Below, in pieces: positions 53,784 to 63,981 of a stretch of DNA of 64,000 bases. Each line of letters begins with the position of its first letter. The stretch's first letter is position 1. A model generated the notes under the pieces. It had not been told where the DNA came from and searched no databases. It saw only the letters and a program-made list of their open reading frames with translations. Origin of the DNA: Vibrio sp. HI00D65 (GTDB lineage Bacteria > Pseudomonadota > Gammaproteobacteria > Enterobacterales > Vibrionaceae); NCBI RefSeq assembly GCF_001635455.1, contig NZ_LWEH01000001.1, positions 123,564-187,563 of the forward strand, read 5' to 3'. A program made the translations under genes and the position numbers.

Positions 53784-53801
53784 TATCTTAACGTAAAGAT
53801 A
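53784..53801. promoter_or_regulatory. Imperfect palindrome before EamA gene
   Basis: TATCTTAACGTAAAGATA is nearly symmetric (TATCTT/AAGATA arms), ending 6 bases before the EamA start codon. A related AACATAAAGATACTTTA lies near 53731. Both could be sites for the divergent MarR protein. Confidence 0.4.
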
Positions 53802-53807
53802 TTATAG

Positions 53808-54701
53808 ATGAATATATTATTAGCAATGATTCCCGCATTCTTTTGGGGAACAACTTATGCAGTGACACAATTTACGCTACAGGGGTGGCCACCACTATTA
53901 CTAGGTGCTTTACGTGCATTACCTGCTGGTTTGTTATTGCTAGCGGTAAAGCCAACACTGCCGACAAAAGGCGAGTGGCAAATCATTTTCACTCTAGGCC
54001 TGATCAACATCGCGACCTTCTTTGGTTTGATCTTCGTGATGGCACTAACCCTGCCTTCGGCGATTTCCGGCGTGGGTATGATCTCTGTGCCTGTGTTCGC
54101 AATGATCTTCCATTGGGTAGTGAAAAAGCAGCGCCCACATTTGATTCAAGCCTTGTCAGGTATTGGATTAGTCACCTTGGCGTGGATTCTATTCAACCCA
54201 AGCCAAATCGCATTGAACCCTATCGGTTTAGGTGCCATGTTTGCCGCGATCATGTGTATCGTTATCGGCAGTAGCATTACCAAATCGCTGGGTAATCGCA
54301 TGCACTGGTGGAAGGTACTGACATGGCAGCTCATTCTGGGCGGGGCAATCTTGTCCATCGCGTCTGGCATTCATGCCTTCATCGACCCGCAGCCTTATGT
54401 GAATGCTGTGACTCATTTCGATACTCGCAACGCAATGGGCTTGGTTTGGGTGATTGGGCTAAACACAGCGCTGGGTTACGGTATGTATGTATGGCTACTA
54501 CAACGTATGACGGTGGTTGATTTCACCTTTGGTGGCATCGCCAATCCAGTGGCGGGCATCGTGACAGGTATGGTGTTAATGGGTGAATCCTTCACTGCAG
54601 TACAATACTCGCTCATGACAGGCATGATCATCATGTCACTGCTACCACAACTGATTCTTGCAATCCGACAGTCCAAAACCGTCAAACCTGTTACGCAGTA
54701 A
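53808..54701 (+). CDS. EamA/DMT-superfamily transporter
   Basis: A 297-aa protein with ten hydrophobic helices in two EamA repeats. The first repeat starts with PAFFWGTTYAVTQ, the second begins near GLGAMFAAIMCIVIGSSITKSLGN. Exporter of amino acids or other metabolites is the usual role; substrate unknown. Divergent from and probably regulated by the MarR gene. Confidence 0.9.
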   Translation: MNILLAMIPAFFWGTTYAVTQFTLQGWPPLLLGALRALPAGLLLLAVKPTLPTKGEWQIIFTLGLINIATFFGLIFVMALTLPSAISGVGMISVPVFAMIFHWVVKKQRPHLIQALSGIGLVTLAWILFNPSQIALNPIGLGAMFAAIMCIVIGSSITKSLGNRMHWWKVLTWQLILGGAILSIASGIHAFIDPQPYVNAVTHFDTRNAMGLVWVIGLNTALGYGMYVWLLQRMTVVDFTFGGIANPVAGIVTGMVLMGESFTAVQYSLMTGMIIMSLLPQLILAIRQSKTVKPVTQ

Positions 54702-54722
54702 AGCTGCAAACTAAACTACAAA

Positions 54723-54750
54723 AACGCGCCTTAAATTGGCGCGTTATTTA
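54723..54750. terminator. Intrinsic terminator between convergent transporter genes
   Basis: AACGCGCC and GGCGCGTT pair around TTAAATT, followed by ATTTATT on + and A-rich bases upstream. It separates the EamA gene from the convergent MFS gene. Confidence 0.75.
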
Positions 54751-54781
54751 TTAATGGTCATTACAAAACTTAAGCCTAAAT

Positions 54782-56047
54782 CTAATCAATATATCGAACC
54801 TTGGTCACCATCAACCCAAAGGCAGCCAACACTTGAGCCACAAAACAGCTGACAAAAAGTACCGACAAACCAAACATTGTCACCAGGTATCCAGAAGCAG
54901 CCAAACCAAATGGCATCAAGAGTTTAAACAAAGACCCTGTAATTCCAGCAACACGACCAAGGTGCTTTTCCTCGAATGCTTCTTGGCGATAGCTCCAAAT
55001 ACAAATGCTGCTGTAGACGCCAATCGCACTCACCCATAAGAACGAAATCATCAATACGCCTTTTTCAATGACAACCATGTGCGCTGAAGTCATACCTTGC
55101 AGTAAATAGCTTTGACTCAGCAATGCAGGGAACAAGAATCCAAACGCCTCTAATACAATAGACAAAATAAGCAGTACGCCAAGCCCAATGCGCTTTCTAA
55201 CCTTATCCGCGGTAAAAGAACCTAATAATCCACCGACACCGGACGCCGCGATCAAGTAACCCACCTCGATATGACTGAGCGCTAATTCAGCTTTGGCAAA
55301 ATAGATGCCTTGAATCCAGAAAATTGCACCTGTGGTATTGATCACCATCACGACCAAGGTGATGTGCCACATGTTTTTATTCGCATATAAGATCAACCAA
55401 CCCTCTTTAAGCGCACTAAGCACCGACTGTTGAGCCACGGGGGCTGATGGCTTGAATTCCAGTTTATTGAGCTGCCAAAACGCTAGCACATACATCCCCA
55501 CAATAAGCAAAAACACGTTATGTAACGCAGACAATAAAAGCAGCCCCCCAGACAAAACCGGGCCAACAGTTTCTAACAAACTGTACAAAGAACTCATTCT
55601 CGCGGTGGCGGTATTTTGCATGTGCAGAGGTAAAACATTTTTCATCATCCCAATACGCGCATTGTGGTAACCATAGTTAAACGCCATCATCAGGAACGCG
55701 CACGGAAACAGGGCGTACAATGGGTTCGGCAACCATCTTACTGCAATATAAGAGACGACCAATACTGCTGCTTGCCCGATCAACATGCATTGTGACCACT
55801 GCTTTTTATTAAACCTATCAACCCAAACACCGATGAACAGCGCTAATAGTAGGTTGGGTAAAAACTCGACGGCTCTCATCCAACCCATCATCTCTGAAGA
55901 CTCTGTCAACTCGTAAACCAACAAGGGCAAAGCAAGGTCATAAATCTTGGTACCAAAGGCAACAAAGAACGCCGTTGAGAACAAAACAATAAAGCTTGAG
56001 CTTTTCCAAATAGAGGGTGACGCCTCTGCACCTTTTACACTTTCCAT
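54782..56047 (-). CDS. MFS transporter
   Basis: A 421-aa protein with about 12 membrane segments. A loop 2-3 MFS signature is seen as GVWVDRFNKKQWSQ; YNYGYHNARIGMMKN follows helix 4. It fits the broad drug/macrolide exporter branch. It is divergent from the SgrR-family gene by 91 bases, which recalls E. coli sgrR next to a sugar exporter (setA), though the sequence does not prove a sugar substrate. Confidence 0.85.
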   Translation of the reverse strand: MESVKGAEASPSIWKSSSFIVLFSTAFFVAFGTKIYDLALPLLVYELTESSEMMGWMRAVEFLPNLLLALFIGVWVDRFNKKQWSQCMLIGQAAVLVVSYIAVRWLPNPLYALFPCAFLMMAFNYGYHNARIGMMKNVLPLHMQNTATARMSSLYSLLETVGPVLSGGLLLLSALHNVFLLIVGMYVLAFWQLNKLEFKPSAPVAQQSVLSALKEGWLILYANKNMWHITLVVMVINTTGAIFWIQGIYFAKAELALSHIEVGYLIAASGVGGLLGSFTADKVRKRIGLGVLLILSIVLEAFGFLFPALLSQSYLLQGMTSAHMVVIEKGVLMISFLWVSAIGVYSSICIWSYRQEAFEEKHLGRVAGITGSLFKLLMPFGLAASGYLVTMFGLSVLFVSCFVAQVLAAFGLMVTKVRYID

Positions 56048-56138
56048 TTCTTATTCCTTTTAAAAACAATCGAATAACCCTATTATCGAAATTAAAAGAT
56101 GAAGAAAAATAGAAAGATTAAACAAGGATTTCACCTTT

Positions 56139-57875
56139 ATGCATTACTGGAAGGCTCTGGCATTTCTACGTTCTCGGGTACTCGTTAACCAACCGACCTC
56201 ACTCTCTTTAACTGAAATAACGAATGCGCTAGGTTGTACCAGACGCAACGCTCAATTGGTGATCAAAAAGCTAGTCAGCGAAGGCTGGATTGACTGGAAG
56301 TCGGGAGTTGGCAGAGGCAACCTACCCACACTCACGCTATTAAAAAGCTTGGAGCGTGAGCTTGAGATACGAATAGATGAATTGCTCTCTGAGAATAAAG
56401 TTGACCAAGCATTGGATCTGGTTGATGAATCACAACGGGATCAGTTTCTACTAGGTTATATCAGCCGCTATCAAAGCTTGCCGACTGAACTAGATATTCT
56501 GCAAATCCCTTTTTATCGGGGAACACACAGTCTGGACCCGATTGAGGTCACACGACGCACTGAAGCTCACATCACTAGCTACCTTTTTAGTAACTTACTA
56601 CGTTTCAACAAGTCAACTCACTCGTTTGATGGTGATCTTGCCATTGATTGGTACCAAACAGAGCACCGTTGGCACTTCACGTTACGCAAAGGCTTAGTCT
56701 TTCATGACGGTTCACCGATTCTAGCGCAAGACGTCAAAGCACACTTTCAACGTCTGATAGGCAGCAGTCATCACAATAGTCAGCAATTTAAATGCATCTC
56801 CGCTATTACTGTTATCGATCCGCTTCACCTCTGTTTCGATATCAATGCCAACACAGGCTACCTTCCGTCACTCCTGTCGTGCTCCGCCGCAGGTGTTGCC
56901 AAAGAAGTAGGAGGGAATATCATTGGTAGCGGCAGCTTTAAATTGGTGGAACAGTCCGAATGGCTAACCAGACTCGAAGTTTTCAGCTCCTACCATGCGC
57001 ACCGACCTTGGGTAGACGGTATAGAAATTTGGAATGTTGGTGATAAAGCCAAAGACTATGAAATGCACTGCGATATTGTTCACTCACACCCACATTACCA
57101 GTACTCATCGATCTCAAACGAGCTTGCCGAAATAGAACAGTGGGAAAAGGGGTGCGAGTACGCTGTGATAAACCCACATCGACACACTTGGCTATCAAAC
57201 CCACAACACCTTAAATCACTGAGTGAATTACTACGTTTGCTGGGGATCGCGAAAGACATACCTCTGGACACTGTCGGCTACGCCGCGGGGATGCTATCGA
57301 CGTCCAATCAATCAACACAGCCAAAGATAGAAACGGCGAATAACAAAAGCCCATTGCAAATGGCTCGACAATTCGCAGACCAGCTTAGCAAGCCTAAACA
57401 ACCGTTAAAGATCCTAACCTACCAGCTGTTTGACCACATAAAAATGGCTCGCCACTATTGTGAGCGGTTGAATGAACTTGGTTTTATCTGCGAATATCAA
57501 GTGCTTGAGTTCCCTGAATTTTGCCAGTCAGATAGCCTAAAAGAAGCTGACATATTAATTAGCGGCGAAGTATTTTCAGATAACCTCGATAGTAGTTGGA
57601 TGGGGTGGCTACAAAGTTCTATCACATTAGAAGTGTGCCTCACTGATGAGCAAAAACAGTGGCGAGATGAAAGCCTTGAACGGCTCTGGAAAATAACCGA
57701 TTACCAACAACGACAACCTCTCTTCCTAAACATAGAAGCGCAATTGATCGCATTCGGAATCTATCGACCAATTTTTCACGTTAAACAGCAGCTCAATTAT
57801 GCCAAAACCGTGAATCCTGTGGAGCAGTTGGCGAACGGCTGGATTGATTTCAATCAAATCACTATGCGCCGCTAA
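56139..57875 (+). CDS. SgrR-family transcriptional regulator
   Basis: A 578-aa protein. An N-terminal winged helix (about 1-110: LSLTEITNALGCTRRNAQLVIKKLVSEGWIDWKSGVGRGN) is fused to an oligopeptide-binding-type domain (SBP_bac_5-like: IPFYRGTHSLDPIEVTRR, WHFTLRKGLVFHDGSPILAQDVKAHF). This is the SgrR layout, in which the binding domain senses a small molecule in the cytoplasm. No signal peptide is present. The likely target is the divergent MFS gene. Confidence 0.88.
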   Translation: MHYWKALAFLRSRVLVNQPTSLSLTEITNALGCTRRNAQLVIKKLVSEGWIDWKSGVGRGNLPTLTLLKSLERELEIRIDELLSENKVDQALDLVDESQRDQFLLGYISRYQSLPTELDILQIPFYRGTHSLDPIEVTRRTEAHITSYLFSNLLRFNKSTHSFDGDLAIDWYQTEHRWHFTLRKGLVFHDGSPILAQDVKAHFQRLIGSSHHNSQQFKCISAITVIDPLHLCFDINANTGYLPSLLSCSAAGVAKEVGGNIIGSGSFKLVEQSEWLTRLEVFSSYHAHRPWVDGIEIWNVGDKAKDYEMHCDIVHSHPHYQYSSISNELAEIEQWEKGCEYAVINPHRHTWLSNPQHLKSLSELLRLLGIAKDIPLDTVGYAAGMLSTSNQSTQPKIETANNKSPLQMARQFADQLSKPKQPLKILTYQLFDHIKMARHYCERLNELGFICEYQVLEFPEFCQSDSLKEADILISGEVFSDNLDSSWMGWLQSSITLEVCLTDEQKQWRDESLERLWKITDYQQRQPLFLNIEAQLIAFGIYRPIFHVKQQLNYAKTVNPVEQLANGWIDFNQITMRR

Positions 57876-58108
57876 ATTGGTCAATTCTCAACCCAAATTA
57901 AACCTCACAAAGAACAATGACTTTATGTAAGTATCAATTGATAAAAATATTTACCTATAAAAGTCAATATTATAGATTTAATTTCTACATTTAACTTCAA
58001 TTAGAGACAAAAAGACAAATTTTTTCTCCGACGACCTCCTTATACTGTGACACGTCATTAGGGCGCTACAAGCCTATGATTTAAAATAATTATTAAAGAG
58101 TAGTCACC

Positions 58109-59026
58109 ATGAATTCGAAGTCGCTAACTATCTTACTTTTTGTCTCTGTTTGCTTAATTTGGGGAACCACTTGGTTCGCTATGGAAGTGGCATTGCATTC
58201 TATACCACCAATTTTTGCTACTGGACTGCGCTTTTTACTTGCTGCCCCTCTGCTTGCAGTACTAGCAAAAGCCTTCAATCAACCTTTGCTGTTCCCTAAG
58301 GGCAAGCGTCAATGGCTACTTATTGTGGCACTGATGTATTTCGCGATTCCGTTCACTTTGATGATCTACGGTGAGCAATACATCTCTTCTGGTTTGGCTT
58401 CGATCATCTTCGCTAACATGCCTGTTGCTGTGATGCTGATGTCGGGTTTATTCCTTGGTCTACGCTTAGCGAAGCATCAAATATTCGGCCTAGTTACCGC
58501 GGTTATCAGCCTGTGTTTAATTCTTGGCAACGAAATGCAAATGGGTGGTGATGACTACTTTATTGGTACGGTTTGCCTAGGTCTTGCGGTTGCGATTCAC
58601 GCGGTAATGTACGTGTTAGTTCAAAAACACTGTAAAGGCATCGAGGTACTGACTTACAACGCTGTACCAAGTTTCATTGCTGCAATTTTCTTGTTTACAG
58701 TATCGGCAGTAGGTGAGAACGTGAACGTAGAATCTTTCACTTGGGATTCTATCTCAGCGGTCGTGTACCTAGGTTTTGTAGCAAGTGTCGGCGGTATTGT
58801 GGCTTACTTCAAACTAGGTCAGGTTTCGACGCCGTTCCAAGCATCCATTTGTTTCCTTATCTTCCCAGTGGTTGCACTGTTGATCTCTTGCTACATCAAT
58901 GGTGAGGTGCTTTCGGAACAGTCTCTGCTTATGATGATCCCTCTGCTTTGTGGCATCTTGCTAACTAAAGCACCGAAGAGCATCTTCAAGCTGCGTTCAA
59001 CCCTTAAAGCGGCAAGCACTAACTAA
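58109..59026 (+). CDS. EamA/DMT-superfamily transporter
   Basis: A 305-aa ten-helix permease with two EamA repeats, the first with LIWGTTWFAMEVALHSIPP and the second with GIVAYFKLGQVSTPFQASICFLIFPVVALL. It is monocistronic; a hairpin follows. Substrate unknown. Confidence 0.9.
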   Translation: MNSKSLTILLFVSVCLIWGTTWFAMEVALHSIPPIFATGLRFLLAAPLLAVLAKAFNQPLLFPKGKRQWLLIVALMYFAIPFTLMIYGEQYISSGLASIIFANMPVAVMLMSGLFLGLRLAKHQIFGLVTAVISLCLILGNEMQMGGDDYFIGTVCLGLAVAIHAVMYVLVQKHCKGIEVLTYNAVPSFIAAIFLFTVSAVGENVNVESFTWDSISAVVYLGFVASVGGIVAYFKLGQVSTPFQASICFLIFPVVALLISCYINGEVLSEQSLLMMIPLLCGILLTKAPKSIFKLRSTLKAASTN

Positions 59027-59064
59027 GTAGCTAAACAACTAAAACCAAAGCCATATTCAAACTG

Positions 59065-59093
59065 CCCCAGAAACAAAGCGTGTGTTTCTGGGG
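59065..59093. terminator. Hairpin between convergent EamA and GH3 genes
   Basis: CCCCAGAAAC and GTTTCTGGGG pair perfectly around 9 bases and are followed by TCTTGTCT. It lies 38 bases after the EamA stop and probably terminates that transcript. Confidence 0.75.
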
Positions 59094-59185
59094 TCTTGTC
59101 TATTAGTCTATATGTTTAACTGTAGTGAGGATGAACACACTCTCTAACTACGCAAAGTAGCACTTACTCAGTCATACAAAACTTC

Positions 59186-60727
59186 TTACCCAGCCTCATA
59201 TATTTCTTCAAGGGTTGTGACTTGAGAAATTGAATCCATTTGACCGAGTAGAAAGTTCGCAATTTCACGGTTATTGGACACTCTAGGTACCTTTTGTTGA
59301 TTATCAACTTGTTTTTTATTTTCAGTTAGGTAGTCGCAAAATGAGCGTTCTCTTAGCCTTGTTACTATGGGTATGCTGAGTTCTCCCTTACTTCGGAATG
59401 CTTGATAAAACGCACATTGTGCCATTAATGCTTCATCAAGCTCTTCAGCTAAAATCGATAAATTAACCTGTTCATTATCAGGTATTTCAATAAACCAATG
59501 ATGGTAAAATAACTTGGTGTCATTGCAAATCGGGCTAGGAGCGACCGTAAACTCATGGACACTAATATTTAACTTTTCCGCGACTTGACTCATTACCAAC
59601 TCAACATGTTCGCTACGGATATGTTCACCCATAATATTTAACTCATGCTGTGTCCTACCACATACCACGATACGGTAAGGGTTGATGGAAACAAATCTTA
59701 CGATATCGCCTACACAATAACGGTATAAGCCCGAAAACGTCGAAATCAACATCACGTAGGCTTGATCTCTCTCAACCTCTTGTAAAGAGAGACATGTGGG
59801 CGTCGCTGTATGAAATTCGCTCAACGGAATGAATTCAAAAAAAACGCCGTTATGAGTGTCGAGCAACATACCGTCTTCTTTTAAATCTTGCACAGCAAAA
59901 AAGGCCTCCGAGGAACAATAAAACTCTCGAACATTGATTTTATGGCCTAGCATTTTTTCTATTGCGGGTAAGTAAGGTTGATATCGAGTCCCCGAAGAAT
60001 AGAAGGTATCAAGATTTGGGAAGATATGATGTAAGCACTCAGAGCCAGAAACTTTTTGGCAAGCTTGTAACATTACAACTACCCATGAAGGAAAGCCGAC
60101 CATAGAACGAATATCCTTGGCATTAATGGCTTCTCGCGCAATTTGTAGCATCATCTCTTCATGCTCAGGAATGTCTAAAGTTTCTTCAACCGGTACCACT
60201 CCTTTAAACAGCCTTTTAGGCAATAGCTTTCGAGTCAGCCCTGATAGTCTACCAATAGGAAAACCATTCATCGAGACTGTTTTACATGACCCCGTTAGAG
60301 CAATACAATTAGCATGAACTAGTGATTTTTGCTGGCTTATTAAAGGGTATAAATGTGCCAATTGCATTGAGCCTAACAATTGATTTGCCTGACTTTCTTT
60401 TGTCACAGGAACATATTTAATTTCTCCCGTGGTACCTGACGTACAAGCAAAGTAACGAGGCTTGCCCGGCCAAAGCACACTCTCTTCTCCAAGAACAACT
60501 CTTCGCATGTAAGGGGCGATTGTTTCGTTAGTCTGAATGGGAACAAGTGATTGAAAATCTTTAACGGTGCAAATACTAGAAAAATTATTTTGCTTGCCGA
60601 ATTGGGTCTTCCGACCCGACTTTATCAGTTTCTTAAATACATTACTTTGTCCAGAGATGGGGTCTTTAAGTAGTTTTTTATATTTCCTCTTAGTTTGAGC
60701 ATACCGAAGTGTGTGGATAATTTTCAC
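59186..60727 (-). CDS. GH3-family acyl-adenylate-forming enzyme
   Basis: A 513-aa protein of the GH3 group, first known from plant auxin conjugases, which adenylate a carboxylic acid and link it to an amino acid or other acceptor. The ATP-phosphate motif is in FACTSGTTGEIKYVPVTKES. Further blocks are EFYCSSEAFFAVQD, LISTFSGLYRYCVGDIVRF and CGRTQHELNIMGEHI. The substrate and product in this bacterium are unknown. No peptide-carrier or other biosynthesis genes are adjacent. Flanks are long intergenic DNA. Confidence 0.88.
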   Translation of the reverse strand: MKIIHTLRYAQTKRKYKKLLKDPISGQSNVFKKLIKSGRKTQFGKQNNFSSICTVKDFQSLVPIQTNETIAPYMRRVVLGEESVLWPGKPRYFACTSGTTGEIKYVPVTKESQANQLLGSMQLAHLYPLISQQKSLVHANCIALTGSCKTVSMNGFPIGRLSGLTRKLLPKRLFKGVVPVEETLDIPEHEEMMLQIAREAINAKDIRSMVGFPSWVVVMLQACQKVSGSECLHHIFPNLDTFYSSGTRYQPYLPAIEKMLGHKINVREFYCSSEAFFAVQDLKEDGMLLDTHNGVFFEFIPLSEFHTATPTCLSLQEVERDQAYVMLISTFSGLYRYCVGDIVRFVSINPYRIVVCGRTQHELNIMGEHIRSEHVELVMSQVAEKLNISVHEFTVAPSPICNDTKLFYHHWFIEIPDNEQVNLSILAEELDEALMAQCAFYQAFRSKGELSIPIVTRLRERSFCDYLTENKKQVDNQQKVPRVSNNREIANFLLGQMDSISQVTTLEEIYEAG

Positions 60728-61705
60728 TTTTTAGTCCTTATCATTAGGTGGAGTTTGTTTACATGAACTGCGTAACAAGAAGGTAAGTGGATAGACGGTA
60801 TTGAATGCGCATCTTTTTAGTAAAAGGCACTGATATTCATGCATAACCTATAAAAGCATGTAAGCCATTACTATTTGATCTTTCACGTTCCGCTTGTCTT
60901 TGAAAACCAAATTAGTCTTCGCAATTCCAGTCATTACTCCTTTGTTAGCCAACTAACATTAGCCAAACAAATGATACTCACACTGTTTCATATCTAAATA
61001 TTTTAAAGGACTGTATGATTTTTGAATTCAATCACTATTTATAATGCAACAACCATAGTGTTGCGTAGGGTGGTAAGTTCTATTGACTGAGGACGCATTT
61101 ACCTACAAAGGGGCTATTGCTAATTTTGACACTCGCATTAACAACTTTATGCTCAAATTTAATAATGAACTACGCGAAAAATGAGGAGGTTGCTTTGCAT
61201 GTTTTTCAACAAGCAGGCTGTGCTGGTAAGGCTAGGAATCAGGACACCAGTAACTAGCCCATAAAATCTTTTCGTTGGCTACTGTTACTAGCACCTTTGC
61301 GACTCGACGCTGAGTAATTCCTACAACGCTATTTACACAGCTATAAAACGTTCTTTCATCACAAAGCGTTGAATATTGATAAACATTCTTTTTATAGTAA
61401 CGCCAGTACTCGGATAAAGCGCGAATAACGCATGGGGCAAGGTGTGAAAAGGCGGAAAGTATCCAACCGAGTGGCAAGTTTCGATTCCGATTAAACAGTT
61501 TAAGCTCACCGTATCTGGTCTCAACCAGAACGCGAAAATGTCGCCTTCTAAGCCTAATTAGGAAGACCCAGTATGTATTGAGGGTTCTCATTCTGGTATT
61601 GGTTATATGGGACTTACCGACTCTTAATCAAAATAAAAGCCGTGCAAAATAAAAGTCATTCGATTAATAATAAAGCCATCATCTCCAAGAACGGTTGAAA
61701 ACTTC
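60728..61705. other. Long intergenic region with an unassigned minus-strand open frame
   Basis: About 980 bases without a confirmed gene. A 119-codon frame (61232-61591, minus) encodes basic, aromatic-rich text (RLRRRHFRVLVETRYGELK) with no family resemblance and no good SD. A short + strand frame near 61080-61184 reads FTYKGAIANFDTRINNF and stops. These look like remnants or chance. A small GCAACA/TGTTGC hairpin lies at 61046-61064. The AraC gene promoter should be in the last 200 bases. Confidence 0.35.
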
Positions 61706-62557
61706 ATGAGCAATATCACCCTGCCTATTCCAAAAATACCGCTCATTTTAGGAGAACCTTGCCGAGCGCTGGAATTTTCAGGTATCCAAGAAGCACAGTT
61801 CATCGAGCCGCATCGTCACGAGTACTGGGAAATCGTGTGGTGTTTGGATAATAGCGGAACGCAGAGCATCGATTTCATCGAATACCAAAACCGCCGCGGC
61901 CGTTTCTTTACCATTTCACCGGGGCAGGTTCACCATTCTGAGTTCATGGGCAAAAGCGTTCGCATGTTGATATTCAGCCCCGGCTTCGCTGAAACTAATC
62001 CACGCAACACGCAACTGGTGAATACCGTATTTTCTACGATTGATCGTCCACCGTACCTTGATTGCAACGAAGAGGGTTTTCCCTACCTAGAATCAATTTA
62101 CACACTGCTCCTAGAAGAATGCGAACAAGAGGCGTGCGACTGGGAGCTTGTAGAATCACTCCTTAACAGTTTTTTACGTTACGTATTGCGCTTTTCTAAA
62201 AAGCCATCCCAAAAAGGGAAGCAGAAAGATGCTCGCATTGTTCAATTGATCGAATTGATTGAACTGCATTATCGCGAAAAAAAGAAATGCCAGTTCTACT
62301 CCGATGCCTTAGCTCTCACCAGCAAACGTCTCAACGAATTAGTGAAGGCGGACAGAGGCAAGACGGTCACGCAACTGATTCATGACCGAATTATATTAGA
62401 AGCGAATCGAGAGCTGGTGTTTTCGACCAAATCCGTCAAGACCATCGCCTTTGAATTGGGCTTTGATGACCCTGCTTATTTCAGCCGCTTCTATCGAAAG
62501 CAAAAGAGAGAAACACCTGCAGAATTTCGTCACCGATGTTTAGATAGTACAATATAA
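61706..62557 (+). CDS. AraC-family regulator with N-terminal cupin domain
   Basis: A 283-aa regulator. The N-terminal half is a cupin sensor: FIEPHRHEYWEIVWCLDNSG, FFTISPGQVHHSE. The C-terminal double helix-turn-helix (about 190-280) includes FYSDALALTSKRLNELVKAD and TIAFELGFDDPAYFSRFYRK, a clear AraC signature. It precedes the MATE gene by 86 bases on the same strand and may control it. Effector unknown. Confidence 0.9.
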   Translation: MSNITLPIPKIPLILGEPCRALEFSGIQEAQFIEPHRHEYWEIVWCLDNSGTQSIDFIEYQNRRGRFFTISPGQVHHSEFMGKSVRMLIFSPGFAETNPRNTQLVNTVFSTIDRPPYLDCNEEGFPYLESIYTLLLEECEQEACDWELVESLLNSFLRYVLRFSKKPSQKGKQKDARIVQLIELIELHYREKKKCQFYSDALALTSKRLNELVKADRGKTVTQLIHDRIILEANRELVFSTKSVKTIAFELGFDDPAYFSRFYRKQKRETPAEFRHRCLDSTI

Positions 62558-62643
62558 AGGACGGATAATCCCTTTTATCCACGTTTGAATGTACCAATAA
62601 TACCCGAAAATAAATTCATCACATTCGGGTATTTTTCTATTCC

Positions 62644-63981
62644 ATGGCTATCAACCTAAACACTGATCCTATTTCAAAATCCTTTTATCAGTATCTATGG
62701 CCAGCGCTGACTGGCATGTTAATAAAATCCTTGTTCATAATGGGCGATACACTCATCGTCGGGATGGGCATCGGCTCCGAGGGAGTTGGTGCAATGGCAT
62801 TAATTGTTGCGCCATTCTCCATTTTTACCGCCATTGCAATGATGGTTGGGATTGGTGGCGCCGCCAAAATGTCGATAGAAGTTGGCAAAGGAAAATCCAG
62901 AGCCAGCCAAATCTGGTTTAGTCAATCAATCTTGCTCATAACGCTGCTTTCGAGCATAACGGTTGGAGTTGGCATAGTCTGGCTAGATGAAATTATTGCC
63001 TTAATTGGAGCCACAGGCTCTATAGCGAAACATGCTCACGATTATCTGTCTGCGATGCTACCGTTTTTCGTCATCTATTCACTCGCTTGGGTTCTATCCT
63101 GCTTTGTGCGCAACGATACAAACCCTAAACTGGCCACTTATGCCATGTCTTTTGGTGCGATAGCTAACCTAGCATGCGATTATTTTTTCATCATAAAAAT
63201 GGACATGGGAATGGCAGGGGCAGCCTATGGAACGGCAGTCGCACAAACACTAATTGCATTAATTTTGATCACTCATCTCGCCGGAGAGAAAGGCACGTTG
63301 AGGCTTAATTTAAAAGGCATCGGATTAAGTAAAGCGAAAGAAATTTTAAGTATAGGTACACCGACTTTCTTTCTTGAACTCACATCAGCAATGACCATTA
63401 TTTTGTTCAATTATGTCCTACTAAACCAGTTCGGTGAGGGCTACATTATCGCCTACGGTTTGACCACAAACGTTGGTATATTTGCCCTATTTGTCATGGT
63501 AGGCATCGCACAAGCATGTCAGCCAATCCTTAGCTTTAATCACGGAGCAGGACGCCCAGAACTCATTGACGAGACTCTAAAACTGGGGGTGAAAGCAGCC
63601 ATGGGCAGCGGTACGGTCTTTCTGTTAGGTATCTGGCTGTCGGCGCCACTGATTGCCTCAATTTACTTAGGTAATGCGAATGACTTAATCCCAATCGCCG
63701 CAAGCGCGCTGACGTTTTACTTCTTTGGCGTACCTTTGATGGGGTTAAACATGGTGATTGCCAACCTGTTCCAAGCCATTGCCAAGCCAAAACAAGCGAC
63801 GCTTATTTCCTTATGTCGAGGGTTTGTGTTTGTTGCGCTAGGTGTATTACTACTGCCTAAGCTCTTCCCGCAAGACGGCATTTGGGCAAGCATTGTCTTT
63901 GCAGAATCGCTCACCGCGGTGATCAGTTTGAGCATGTTGATAAACTACAAACGTAAAGCTCTTTCACCCGCCTATTCTTGA
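62644..63981 (+). CDS. MATE-family multidrug efflux transporter
   Basis: A 445-aa protein with twelve hydrophobic helices in two MatE repeats. The first has LIKSLFIMGDTLIVGMGIGSEGVGAM, the second ILSIGTPTFFLELTSAMTIILFNYVLLNQFGEG and GIAQACQPILSFNHGAG. MATE proteins export cationic drugs against sodium or protons; it belongs to the NorM/MepA-like side by its short loops. It follows the AraC gene. Confidence 0.9.
   Translation: MAINLNTDPISKSFYQYLWPALTGMLIKSLFIMGDTLIVGMGIGSEGVGAMALIVAPFSIFTAIAMMVGIGGAAKMSIEVGKGKSRASQIWFSQSILLITLLSSITVGVGIVWLDEIIALIGATGSIAKHAHDYLSAMLPFFVIYSLAWVLSCFVRNDTNPKLATYAMSFGAIANLACDYFFIIKMDMGMAGAAYGTAVAQTLIALILITHLAGEKGTLRLNLKGIGLSKAKEILSIGTPTFFLELTSAMTIILFNYVLLNQFGEGYIIAYGLTTNVGIFALFVMVGIAQACQPILSFNHGAGRPELIDETLKLGVKAAMGSGTVFLLGIWLSAPLIASIYLGNANDLIPIAASALTFYFFGVPLMGLNMVIANLFQAIAKPKQATLISLCRGFVFVALGVLLLPKLFPQDGIWASIVFAESLTAVISLSMLINYKRKALSPAYS

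Noticed and set aside
61232..61591. 119-codon minus-strand open frame
   Set aside because: Basic, no recognised family, no SD; noted under the intergenic entry only.
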